From Zygnema cylindricum (lineage: Eukaryota > Streptophyta > Zygnematophyceae > Zygnematales > Zygnemataceae): a stretch of DNA of 64,000 bases. The position numbers and the translations under genes were made by a program. The notes below the pieces were generated by a model, which did not search any database, was not told the origin of the DNA, and saw only the letters and a program-made list of their open reading frames with translations. This document shows positions 34,325 to 45,485 of the stretch, piece after piece; the first letter of the stretch is position 1; the number at the start of each line of letters is the position of its first letter. The stretch spans positions 58,816 through 122,815 of the forward strand of contig JBBHKE010002568.1 of NCBI GenBank assembly GCA_037447655.1. Direction: 5' to 3'.

Positions 34325-36149
34325 TATACAGTACTGACGGGTATCTTGCAATTATTTGCAAGAATTTGTTTTTTTTTTGGGATGTTAAATTTGACCGTGG
34401 TCTGTACACGGATTTTTAATTTACTTGAATTGTTTGTACGGTAACTATGACTATTTCCCACGATAATTGCGTTGATCACACTTGAAAAAGGGTAAAACGG
34501 TATGGTATGAAAACGTTACTTTTTTTTGTCCGCCGTGAACTGGCACGTGACGCTAGCCTACGTCAATTAGCGTGTCGTGATACGATTCACTTGCCCATAC
34601 GAAAAAGGAAACGCTTTGCAGACATGATATGTACGAACCCTTCCAAACCAAAATGTACTGCACGCAAGCGTTTGTACAGACCGAAAATAACCGCGAAGGA
34701 ACTTTGGACATGCCCTTTTTTTTTTTTTTCATCGGTGTTTTTTTTTTTTTTTTTTACATCACTTGTTGTCTTATGTGATTGATCCCCTAGTTTGTTCATG
34801 TGTTTGCGACGGAATGAATTCTTGTACGGTTCACGTCCGTGCGCTTCGTTTTCGAAATTCTTCAAAAACGAAAAAAGTGCATTCCAAAGATGATGTCCGA
34901 TGGCGGACGGCAGTTGCCGTTTGCTATACGCAGCTGTCGAGTTTTGACGCATGCAACTGCATCTTTTGTCCGACGCTGCGCTCCAAAACGGTCGAAACCA
35001 GCCGCCCCAACCGTCACCGCCGCGTTTTTTGTCATTTTATGAAATTTAGCGTACGGATCCCAAAATTTATGACATCGTTTTCCCATTTTTCCAAGTGTGA
35101 ACAATATCATTTTAGTCCTTTCGTCGACCAGAGCGGGTATATGTCGCATGACCGTGTCAGTTTAATTTCCATTTGTCAGTAATTGTCATCGTCAATAACG
35201 CTTATTCGATTGCGGCTCAGTTGCCCCTAAACTTAAATTGATTCGCTCGGGGCACATTTGGCATTAAATCATGAACTAAAGTCAGGAATAATATTTAAGA
35301 TAGTCGAATGCAGTTATCCACGTCTCCTTATAGCAAACTATTATTAGGGTGTACAATTTGTTGTTGACAATAATATAGGGTTTCCCTTAGTAACGAGTGT
35401 TTAGTACAAACCCATGTTTATGACTTTAAGATGAGGGTTTGTTAACATCTAATGGATACTGTTATTAAGACTTAATAAAAGTGTGGGTATCCATAAATGT
35501 TGTAGCAGAGTATGTTATTTTTGCGCATTTTTTCTCTGTGTCGACACGAAGTAGTAATATGTAAACAAGCCATAATGGCTCGCGCACTTCGTAAGGCTAG
35601 CGGTGCATACCAAGAACATATGTTGCATTACTAATATTAGTTCAAAATTTGTTGAAAAATATTTTTTTACACACGTCGCACCTTTATAACCTAATTGTTA
35701 AACTTGTTAATTTTATTTAAATATTTTTTTCTTCATTCGCCCAATGGTACATTGTCATAGTCAAACATTGTTCCTATATGTTTGGTCTCTTTGAAAAAAC
35801 AAACGGTATGGTGTTGTGTTGGTATATGCAATAAAACAATCATCATATTAATCAACACAACGGGTTTGCGGTTTATGTTTAGAGTAAGTTGTAGCTTGTG
35901 ATACTTATGTTTTATGAATTCCATGATGTTTCCTCTTATACTTGTTTAAGTGTTTATAGGGTATGGTTCCGGTGGTTGAATAACTATCACAAAGTTGATG
36001 GTTGGATAATAACCCACAAGGTTATTACTTGAAAATTTTAAGTTGCACGTGGGTGGTTATATAGTTAAACCGGAAAATAAATGTAACGTTAAAGATCCAT
36101 AAAGGGTTTGTATTAGGACGAGAGTTCAGAACGACAATTTTTTCGGATA
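34325..36149. other. no gene seen
   Basis: AT-rich sequence with T-runs near 34720-34755. Small frames at 34507-35182 overlap on both strands and show no recognisable domain, so none is called. Confidence 0.5.
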
Positions 36150-36960
36150 TCAATACTTATATTGGCGTATGACTATCACATGGTACATTTAATTGGGAAA
36201 AGTAGAACAAAGCACCACAACAACCCATTTGCGGGTTAAAGTAGTCAGATATCGACCAACACACCCAATCAACCAATCGCCCATTTTGACGAATGTTAAT
36301 AGTTAGGTGAGGTGTTGGTTGGATATGTGTTACAACAATCATTGAAAACGTGTAACCTTATGTTGTTGGGCGTTACAACGATAAACATTACCCTATACGC
36401 GTAAAAACCATATTTTTGGGCGATGTATTTATGGCTTTGTCGACGTTTTAGGCACAAAGGTGTGTTTATACCAACGTTTTCAATAACATACCTAGTTGTT
36501 CAAGGGGCATACCACACATGAAACACAAAGCACCGCAACAACCCATTTGCGGGTTAAACTAGTGAGAAATAGACCAACACACCCGATCGACCAACACACC
36601 CAATCGATCAATTGACCATTTTGACGAATGTTAATAGTTAGGTGAAGTGTTGACTGGATATGTGTTAAAAAAATCATTGCAAACGTGTAACCCTATGTTG
36701 TTGCGCGTTACAACTATTAAATATACGCGTAAAATCCATTTTTTTGGGCGATGTATTTATGGCTTTGTTGACGTTTTAGGCACAAAGGTGTGTTTATACC
36801 GGCGTTTTCAATAGCAAACCTAGTTGTTCAAGGGGCATACCACATATGAAACACAAAGCACCGCAACAACCCATTTGTGGGTTAAACTAACGAGAAACCG
36901 ACCAACGCACCCAATCGACCAATCGCCCATTTTTACGAATGTTAACAGTTAGGTGAAGTT
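36150..36960. repeat. tandem repeat, three copies of about 318-328 bp
   Basis: The phrase AGCACC-CAACAACCCATTTG recurs at 36211, 36529 and 36857, with the following sequence aligned (ACGAATGTTAATAGTTAGGTG, GGGCGATGTATTTATGGCTTTG). The third copy is partial. The matching minus-strand frames at 36157 and 36492 arise from the repeat. Confidence 0.9.
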
Positions 36961-37099
36961 TTGGTACAAGAATTATAAAAAAGGTGTTTAGCTACCTAAC
37001 GCATTGTTACTCCTACTCAACCCATGCAAATCTTAAGAAAACCCGTGATTGCACGTAACTCTTCTAATTTTTTGTATCGGGTCAACTTTCGCTCAAATT

Positions 37100-38045
37100 C
37101 TCTTTTTTTTCAATCGCCCTTTGGAAACCGGTTCATTAGAGATACCTAAAGCTTCTTTAAGTTCCGTCGTGCTCCCATCAAACTTCTGTATTCTAAGTTT
37201 TTATAAAAATTGTATTGATTTCATGAAATCCCAGCCTGGATCTATCATTAATTTTTGAATACATTGCAGATATTTTTTACATCGGACCCACTTCGAGTGT
37301 TCTCCTTTCGCCCATATCGGAAACGATGATCCCTCTTTTGTGTATTTCGTTTTTCCTTTTATGCCCGTTAACAACCTTAGAGGTAGAAGGTTGAGAAAGA
37401 GTAGTCGTGTAGACAATAGGGGAGGAGGGAGCATGGGTTGAGGTAGAAGGTCGTGAAAGAGAAGGTGTGGAGACAATAGGGGGGGAGGGAGCATGGTTAG
37501 AGGTAGAAGGTTGGGAAAGAGAAGGTGTGGAGAAAATAGGGGAAAAGGGAGCATGAAAGAGAAGGTGTTGGTTGGGTAGAAGAGATGGGTACAAAACGGG
37601 GAAATTAAAAAGTGGTTGAACTTGTATATGACGAGGGAAGAGGGCGAGGATTAGGATGAGAGGGAGGGGAAAATGAAGGTTGCGAAGAAAAAGTAAAGTC
37701 GTGCGTAAAAGGTGGTGTTGCGCTTAAAAGTATTGACTCAATCCTTTAAAATCCGGAATCAACTTTGGAATCCCCTCCGTGAATTTGGCGTTGTGTTGTC
37801 ACGAGCCTCGTGTTAAACATCGTCAAACACGTTTCTAACTTTTTTCCCAAATTCTCCACAGTATTTTTTAGTTTTTGTATTATTCCTACGAGGGTTGGAA
37901 TAGCCTCGACACCGACTCGTAAAGCTTGGAGTTCAGCATTTACCTCGGTCAGAATTGGAATGTCTGCAAAATGGGATATTTTGTCTTTCTTATCGTATTC
38001 TCTGTACTGATTCGGCGAAAGTTTCCCATTCCGTACCGCATTCTT
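37100..38045 (-). pseudogene. decayed protein-coding segment, family not recognised
   Basis: On the minus strand 38045-37746 is an open frame of 99 codons with no ATG, beginning at a possible acceptor (ATGTTAG). It reads helix-rich sequence such as SHFADIPILTEVNAELQALR. After one stop the same frame continues into a Pro/Ser/Thr-rich part. Then come 60-bp tandem repeats (37382-37561) and a basic C-terminal part with WVRCKKYLQCIQK and PGWDFMKSI, in shifted frames. The regular change from helical to Pro/Ser-rich to basic suggests a former gene. I cannot assign a function; a transposon-encoded protein is possible. Confidence 0.45.
37382..37561. repeat. 60-bp tandem repeat, three copies
   Basis: GGTAGAAGG recurs at 37382, 37442 and 37502, an exact 60-bp period. 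Because 60 is a multiple of three it encodes 20-residue Pro/Ser-rich repeats on the minus strand, within the decayed coding segment above. Confidence 0.88.
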
Positions 38046-38636
38046 CTAACATGGTAAAAACAAAAAACTCTTGAAGAAAACGTGTTCGGGGAAATCTTTG
38101 TGCAGAAGTGCTAGGTCCTGCCATATAGTGTGTCTAATGGTGCCCGTTAATAACTCGAGAATTTTTTGGGCCTATATATCTCGAGTTTTGTCACTTCCAT
38201 GTAAATTCCTCTACATGTCAAAACAAGAAAACAAAAATTGAGAATATAGACTAAAACATGATGCTTTTTGAACATATGTTTTTTGAAGAGTGGAAATAAA
38301 CATTATATGCAAATAAAGAGGAAATTAAAAACAATTTTATTGAAATTAGAGTATTGAAATTAGAGTGTAATTACATTTCTAAAAGCTCACACTTACTCTA
38401 TTTCAAAAGTCAGTTGCAAAGGTCACACAAGTCAATCTACAAGGCACGAAACGGAATGCAACAATGATTTTTTTTTTATTATATCGCAACCACTAAGGTG
38501 GTACAAAGGTGGTACAAGTCACAATAAAGCTTATGGACATAGTGTAATGAATCCATAATACTCTATCTTATACTAGCTAACTAAGGGGTCTCCCCAATTT
38601 TCCCCTCTTTCCCGAATATCTTTTCGCCAGAAATTC
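38046..38636. other. no gene seen
   Basis: AT-rich sequence with no supported coding frame or RNA gene. Confidence 0.5.
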
Positions 38637-39300
38637 AATGCCCCTATGGCGCCGAGCCAGCGCCGGCATCGACTCGGCGCCGACACTTGCCAAGGGCCAA
38701 AATTCCCCCTTCCCAACTCCTATTTTTTTTTTTTTTTAATTTCAGTTTTTTTATTTTTTTTTTTTTTTTGTAACTTTTTCCTCACTCCCTCTTCACTTGG
38801 CAACATCGGTGCCTCTATGGCGCCGAGCCAGCGCCGGCGTGGACTCGGCGCCGACACTTGCCAGGAGGAAAATTTCCCCTTCCCCACTCCTACATACCTC
38901 TTCCTCACTTCACCTCTACTTAGCCACCTCAATGCCCTTATGGCACCGAGCCAGCTCCGACATCGACTTGGCGCCGACACTTCCCAATGGCCAAAATTCC
39001 CCCTTCCCAACTCGTATTTTTTTTTTTTTTTTTTGTATTATTTTTTTTTATCCTCACTCCCTCTCCACTTGGCAACCTCGGTGCCTCTATGGCGCAAGCC
39101 AGCGCCGGCCATCGCCGGCGTGGACTCGGCGCCGACACTTGCCAAGAAGAAAATTTCCCCCTTCCCCACTCCTACATACCTCTTCCTCACTTCACCTCTA
39201 CTTAGCCACCTCAATGCCCCTATGGCACCGAGCCAGCTCCGGTATCGACTCGGCGCCGACACTTGCCAGAAGCCAAATTCAACCTTCCCCACTCCTACCT
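38637..39300. repeat. GC-rich hairpin satellite, five units, T-run spacers
   Basis: Five units spaced about 120-170 bp. Each carries GGCGCCGAG...CTCGGCGCC (38648-38681 and 38818-38851 perfect; 38942, 39090 and 39223 degenerate), which forms a 9-bp GC stem with a 16-nt loop. Units are separated by CT-rich sequence and runs of 10-20 T. A 444-codon frame (38646-39980) runs through the units and the CT tract beyond. Its content is repeat plus poly-Phe/Ser/Pro, so it is not called a gene. Confidence 0.85.
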
Positions 39301-39356
39301 TTTTTTTTTTTTTTTTTAAACTTTTTTTAGGGTTTTTTTTTATTTTATTATTATTC

Positions 39357-39960
39357 CTCCCCCATCTCTCTCTCCTTCTCTCTCTCTCTCTACCCCACTT
39401 CTGCCTTCTCCATCTCTATCTCTTCTCCTCTCCCCCTTTTAACCTCTTCCTCCCTCTTTTTACCCTTCCCCCCCTTCACCCTCTTCCTCGCTCTCATTTC
39501 CTTTTCCCCCTTTGGCATCCGTCTCCCCCCTCTTCCTCCTCACACCCCGCTCTCCTTTTCCCCTTATTCCCCTCTTATTCTCTCTCTCTCTCCCTCCAGC
39601 TCGATCTGCCCATCTTCCCCTCTCTCTCTCCACCTCTCCCTCCCCCTCCCCCACTTCACCCTTCTCCCTCTCTATCTCTTCCCCTTTCCCCTTTTCGCCC
39701 TCTTCCTCGCTCTCATTTCCCTTTCCCGTTTCGGCATCCGTCTCCCCTCTCTTCCCCCTCGCACCCCGCTTCCCGTTTCCCCCTCTTCCCGTCTTATTCT
39801 CTCTCTCTCTCCCTCCAACTCGATCTGCCCATCTTCTTTTCTCTCTCTCCCCACCTCTCCCCCCCCGCCCCCACCTCAGCCTTATCCCTCTCTATCTCTT
39901 CCCTTTTCCCCCTTTCGCCCTCTTCCTCCCTCTCTCTTCGGCATCCGACTCTTCCCGCGT
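39357..39960. repeat. CT-rich low-complexity tract with internal duplication
   Basis: About 600 bp of pyrimidine-rich sequence. A segment of about 185 bp is repeated (CTCGATCTGCCCATCTTC at 39600 and 39819; GGCATCCGTCTCCCC at 39515 and 39732). Long frames here are artefacts. Confidence 0.9.
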
Positions 39961-40292
39961 TTCCCCCTCACCTAAGTTGATATACGACAGTGAAATAAGA
40001 CAAATGGAAGGACTTAAGAAAACGTTCATGTTTCGTTAGAGCCGTTTGAAGTACGGTCGAAAAATAAAGTAATGTTTCGCAAATTAGGAAAAAAAATACG
40101 GAGAGGGGGGGGAGGCAAGTAAAATGTTTCGTGTTTTGTCGGCCGTCACTTTTACAGACAGGCGGTTGGGAAAAAGGCCGCGCGGCGCGTCGCGTCGCAA
40201 AATGAAATGAAAGGGGGGCGACGTGGACGCGTTTGCCGCCTCCTCTCACCGCACACACCAGGCCTCCAGGGGCCGAAAATTGCAAGGTTTAG

Positions 40293-40836
40293 TACACCGC
40301 CAATCGTTATTAGCGTTGTGTACGCTAATTCCGTCCTGTTTTTTTTTTTTATTATTCTCCATTTGTGTAGTTCATTCTATTTTTTTCTTTATTCTCTTTA
40401 GGGTTATTTTCAGTACGCTTACTCTTAAATAGAGTGGTGTACGGTCTGTGTCAGTGCGTACATAAATGTACCTTTTTAAGTTAAAAAGTACAATAAATTA
40501 GTTTTAGCAACCGCGTACGCATGAGAATGTGCGTTCTAAAAAGGAAAAAAAACCAGGTCATAAAAAATCACGTTCGCACATACTCGTCTGACAACCACGT
40601 TTCGACTGTGTGAATGTACGATTTGTGTACGATTTGTTAGATTTTGTACGGAGACCTATATTAGTGTAAGCATGTTTGCGACCGACATTTTTTATTTCAA
40701 AGATCCAAATTACTATAATCAAACAATTAGAATGTATGATTTTTTCCAAAATTTTCAAATTCTTAAATAGCGTACACCACGGTAATTATGTTTATACGCT
40801 AAAAAAACTTACACGCTAATAACGATTGGAGGTGTA
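40293..40836. mobile_element. TIR element (TACACCG family), tandem copy 1
   Basis: 544 bp with inverted ends TACACCGCCAATCGTTATTA and TAATAACGATTGGAGGTGTA. The interior has no coding sequence and is paralogous to the next copy (GCATGAGAATGTGCG, TGTTTGCGACCGACATTT). Confidence 0.85.
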
Positions 40837-40844
40837 TTGTACTG

Positions 40845-41408
40845 TACACCGCCAATCGCTATTAGCGTAGTGTACGCTAATTCCGTCCCGCATTTTATTT
40901 TTTTTATTCTCCAATAGCGTAGCTTATTCTTTTTTTTTCTGTACGCCATTTAGGGTTATTTTCCAAGTACCGTACAAAACAGAAGTACGTCATATTTTAA
41001 ATAGTGTAGTGTACGATCAGAGTCAAACCGTACAAAAACGTACCTTTTAAGTGAAAAAATGCAATTCATTATGTTTAGTAGCCGCGGACGCATGAGAATG
41101 TGCGGTCTAAAAAGGGGGTCAAATCGGGTTGTAAATTATCATGTTCGCATATATTCGTCCAACAACCACGTTTCGACTGTGTGAATGTACGATTTGTGTA
41201 CGATTTGTCAGATTTTGTACAAATACCTATATTAGTGTAAGCCTGTTTGCGACCGACATTTACTTTTTTCAAAGACCCAAATTATAATTATTAAACAATT
41301 AGAATGTATATTTTTTGTGAAAATTTTCAAATTCTTAGTTAGCGTAAACCACAGTAATTATTCATATACGCTAAAGAAACTTCTACGCTAATAGCGATTA
41401 GCGGTGTA
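40845..41408. mobile_element. TIR element (TACACCG family), tandem copy 2
   Basis: 564 bp, ends TACACCGCCAATCGCTATTA and TAATAGCGATTAGCGGTGTA, separated from copy 1 by only 8 bp (TTGTACTG). Both copies are in the same orientation. Confidence 0.85.
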
Positions 41409-41410
41409 CT

Positions 41411-42975
41411 GTACTCTCCATTAGCGCTTATCGAGTTACCACGCTCGGCCAAGAGTTTCCAACTTTCCCCCCACAGACAGATCTTCATTGTTGATTTCAA
41501 AGTGTTTTTGCATAAAAGCGCATCCACGGTCAGGAAGATTCCCGAAAATGCAGAAGATAGATGACCAAAGTTCACTCGTCCAATTTCGTCCATTCGTTCC
41601 ATAGTTCAAAAGTAGGCGTTTTTATGGTAGGCCTTTGGTAGACGCACAAAACTTGGCACAAAACTCGCGCAGAATAGGCATATTGTATGTGTGTGTTGTG
41701 CACACTTTTGTACTAACGTACGAATTTGACGTATGATCATAGTACAGCGCACTCCGCCGGACGAAATTTTTTAGCGAACTTACACGGCGTAGGATGACAT
41801 TACGCGTGAAAGAAAACCCAAAAAAAAAAAAACGCGGACGTAAGTCCTATCGTAAGTTGTGTTTTGGGCTTTCCATGTGATCTTCTTAGATCGCTACTTT
41901 GATCAACGACCGTGCGATCGTCCAAATCTGACGGTTTTAATAAAAAATACCTCAAAACTCACAGAAAAAAATGAATTTGTCCGATTTTTTTTCGAAATTT
42001 AGATATGACGTTTAATTCTTTATCGATCGATGCGCAACTCAACCCTGTTCCTATTTTATTTCATTTTGCGGCCAATACAATATGGGTCTTAAGGGCATAT
42101 TGTATATTTTGCGTACAATAGGCATATTGTATGGGCGTACGGTCACCTACATTTGAACTATGATTCGTTCCATCGAGTCAGTGCGTCCATTTTGTTTTGA
42201 ACAAAAATACGAATCGCACAATTTGCATAAAAGAGGTGTACGAACTTTTAGAATTTGAACAGTTGGAACACTTTGTTTTATGTACTATGTTATATGACCT
42301 ATGTAGCATGTACAGCGTGTATCGCTATTAGCGTTAATATTTTTCCGCCACTTAAAACATATTTCCTCCATACACACTCGTCCGATTTTCAATTTGACAA
42401 GCCAATTGGAAGCCGAGAATCTTATCTTTCAATTGCAACCGTCAAATCCACAATCCGACTTGTGTGTACGAAGAAAAGATGTCTTTTAAGGGTTGTGCTC
42501 CATCAGGCAAAAAGTGAGGTAGTTTATTGTAATACGTACCTTTTCATACTATGCCGTACTGCTTATTTTCTTTTTTTTTTATATAAAACATGTTTACTGC
42601 AGATTCAGCAAGATCCTCCAAACATTTGGCGAAATTTTTGACCGTCTTTTGAATTTTCGACGCAAACGCCCCTTCTATCCAGTGTCTGGACAGTCTCCTC
42701 AACTATCCCTAGGAGAACACTTTCCACACACTGGACGCGTATATTGGTACACTTGTAAAAATCAGATTCGATCCACGACGGACGTGAAGCAATAAACTTA
42801 TATGTAGCAAAGAGCGTGTGCCTTCTGACATCAAACCCACCACGTTGTTCGACGAAAAAATATCAGTTGAAGGACACCCTTTCACGCCTTCTTTAACATC
42901 CATTGACCTCCGATATTTGCTGCCCGTTTATTCCTCCATTTTTTTGTTTTGGTTTTGAAATTTTAACGAAATAAA
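41411..42975. repeat. dispersed repeat R, copy 2
   Basis: Paralog of 31009-32325, interrupted by a MITE at 41600-42162. It carries the foldback segment (about 42305-42490) and the hairpin 42679-42734. Together the two copies give empty sites for both MITE insertions. Confidence 0.88.
41600..42162. mobile_element. hAT-like MITE, copy 3, with 8-bp target duplication
   Basis: 563 bp with ends CATAGTTCAAAAGTAGG and CCTACATTTGAACTATG. A perfect 8-bp duplication ATTCGTTC flanks it (41592-41599, 42163-42170). The empty site is present in repeat R copy 1 near 31200. It is longer than copy 2 through extra internal sequence. Confidence 0.93.
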
Positions 42976-43181
42976 GGCGATTATAAGGGTGAATTTCCAT
43001 TAGAGGAAAAGTGGTGTTGTTATTGCACGGGGTACACTTTCGTACAAATTCGTACAATATCTTTTTTTTTCAGACGAAACATGACCAAACATGTTTACTG
43101 GATCGCTCCAACATTATAGGCGTAATTATCGACCGTTAGATTTTTAGCTTTTTGAGATTCGCGAAACAATTGCGCACATCG

Positions 43182-43286
43182 TCCAGTGTGAAGATACTCT
43201 CCTAGCCGAGGAGTGTATATTCACACTGGAAGATCGCGCACATCGTCAAGTTTGAAGAGATTCTTTTCAAACTGGGCGATGTGTGC
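43182..43286. other. two adjacent long hairpins
   Basis: 43182-43230 pairs TCCAGTGTGAA...CTCCT with AGGAG...TTCACACTGGA around a 5-nt loop. 43236-43286 pairs GCACATCG-CAAGTTTGAA with TTCAAACTGGGCGATGTGTGC. Stem lengths are about 20 bp with few mismatches. No promoter or product could be assigned. Confidence 0.6.
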
Positions 43287-43289
43287 GAT

Positions 43290-44473
43290 GTACAAATGAA
43301 GAGTAAAAAAAATCGCCAACACGAACAGGCGATGAGAACCGAGCACGTCGTACACGCCATGTGTTTTCGGCCACGCTGGCTGAAGGTTGCAACGAACAGC
43401 CCACCAAAAGTACCATCCACTTGGTATCCGCTGTCCACAGTTTGCCGCGCTTTCATTATACTAACACACATAAAAATGTGACAGTTGTCACATAATACGG
43501 CAGAGGCTTTCCGTTGGAGGCAGGCGTTCAAATAAAAGCCATGGCAGTGAGGAAGTTAGGGTTTGTTAAAAACCCTCGTGAAGGTGTACATAGTACGTTA
43601 GAGAATACTTGTACTATACTCTAAGTACAGTACATCACGCTGGTATACTTTAAGTACATTACCCTGGTATAATTTAAGAACATTACGCTGGTACACATAT
43701 TTCGTTTTGACTTTGCGTTGAAGATATCTTACAGATTTTCAAAATTTAGAGGTGGTACACATATTTCGTTTTGACTTTCCATTGAAGATTTTTTGCAGAT
43801 TTTCAAAATTTTGACTCTAACCTATGTGGCGCCAATCATAATTGAGAACCAATGTTAACTGGCACGACATAATGGAAGGCTGTGCCAGTAAACATAAAAA
43901 ATAGACGTCTCCGCATGTTTGCTTGGAGCGCCTAATGGAGAACAGGCCTAAACCCTACTGTAACGGGTAGAATTTGGTCGAACGTACAAATGATACATTC
44001 ATGAATGTTTGTACAAATTTTCATTTTGAAAAGAAAAAAAATTATTACAAAAAAAGGATTTTGTAACTCTACTAGATCTTTTAATCCGCGTCATTCCGTA
44101 CCGATACGGCGTTCAAATTTTGTACTTTTTCAAATCTTTCAATATTCTTAGCTGGCTTAACAGGATCCTACAGAGTTGAAATCGCAAAGTAGCACGTAAG
44201 CAATCGGTGCCTTGCTGGTGACCTGATGGAAAAGTGATACAAATATTACTGCCAATAAACGAGTCCATACGTATTCGTACTTTTATCGGAAATGCCTATA
44301 AACGACGACCCTAAGCAAAAGAAATATAAACACTAATAGCGATTCGGGATGTACACTTTACCGTGAATCACTATTAGTGTAATGAAATAGATAGCGTAAT
44401 GAAACAATAAGCGTTATTTACGCTAATTGGGAATTTCATTTAAAAAAAAAAAAACCTATTCTAATTTATCATT
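43290..44473. other. no gene seen; short repeats and abutting TIR ends
   Basis: Two copies of a roughly 62-bp unit (TGGTACACATATTTCGTTTTGAC) at 43690-43815. At 44329-44383 two termini of the TACACCG-like family face each other (CACTAATAGCGATTC...GAATCACTATTAGTG), the remains of adjacent elements. Confidence 0.6.
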
Positions 44474-45472
44474 TGCAATTCTGTGTCCTCCATTGGACTA
44501 CAGAATACAAGAAGCCTCTAGATAGTATTTAAATAACCCACTTCAAGCCACAACCACTGCTGCCTAAGAAGGAAAAATGACAATTTGACTGCACCTTTGT
44601 GTAGCCTGGAATCCTCTGAGTCCGTAGCGAAAAGAATCACTAAAAACGGCTAACCAGCCGATAAGTTATGAGTCGGCAAAAAATGCCAAGTTTATACAAA
44701 CTCTCAAAAGGAGAGAGGAACCTATCTAACAAATTCTCTAAGTCCTAAATCCCTCTCACAGCCCCTATTTATTGAAGTACGAACCAATCAGATCACTGTA
44801 GGGTACACAAAAAGTACTATGGCCGATGTACTTTTTGTACGGCCTGTGTACGACAACCCCATTGAGTGGACCCGTGTCCACTTTTAACTTGTCTTTATGT
44901 TCGCCGGAATTCCTGCGACCAAATGTTATCCTTCCACGTGGCGCCACGTCATGCCACGTCCATAAACGCCAAAGTGACCATTCCGCAATCTCGGCAGTGA
45001 TATACGTCGTCGGATTAAATCGGACATTGAATGTCCGCCGTCAAAACAAATTTCCGATTCATTTGTTTTCGTGCGAGATAATGTTCGCACTTGGCTATAT
45101 GTTTCTCCGTTCGTCATTCCGTTAATCGAATTCATGGTTGTAATACTATTTAAATATATATCAAACCCAATGTATTTTAACGGACTTCTACGACAGACTA
45201 GCTAGAGCTAACGGCTATGCCGCGCTCTGCCGGTCGGAGGTTCGAGTCCTACCGGACTCAACCTTTTGTTGAGAGTGACATAAGTCACTCCTTAGCCCTG
45301 CCTGCTTAAGCTAGGACAGCCATGGCTCAGCCACCCTCTCTATCCCTCAGTGACTACGATAAGTATGGTGGGTAGAGAGAGGTGGTAGAGGCAGGTTGTC
45401 TGCCTTTTTCTTTCTTCTATTTGTACTAAATTTATACCTAGAAAATACCATATAAAACTAATAATTTCAACA
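44474..45472 (-). mobile_element. 3' LTR of element C
   Basis: 999 bp, TGCAATTC...TTTCAACA on the plus strand. It holds a TATA-like run at 45147-45160 (minus-strand TATATATTTAAATA), a B-box match GGTTCGAGTCC at 45239-45249 followed by TTTT, AGCCATGGCT near 45318 and the stem-loop at 45331-45385. Confidence 0.93.
45331..45385. promoter_or_regulatory. conserved LTR stem-loop (element C)
   Basis: Arms CCACCCTCTCTATCCC and GGGTAGAGAGAGGTGG pair along about 15 bp around a loop TCAGTGACTACGATAAGTATGGT. The right LTR has the same structure at 50664-50718. The loop matches those of the other LTR families, the arms do not. Confidence 0.6.
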
Positions 45473-45485
45473 CTCCCTTTATTTT

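Noticed and set aside
34507-35182. Overlapping frames on both strands at 34507-35182
   Set aside because: Short, mutually overlapping, with poly-Phe from T-runs; nothing recognisable.
36157-36677. Paired minus-strand peptides beginning MIVV/MIFL
   Set aside because: They are the same frame in successive units of a 318-328-bp tandem repeat; no domain.
38646-39980. A 444-codon plus-strand open frame
   Set aside because: It runs through the hairpin satellite, poly(T) spacers (poly-Phe) and a CT-rich tract; no domain, and other frames are just as open.
45195-45270. A complete tRNA gene in LTR C
   Set aside because: The B box and T-arm are tRNA-like, but no matching acceptor stem or anticodon arm could be folded.
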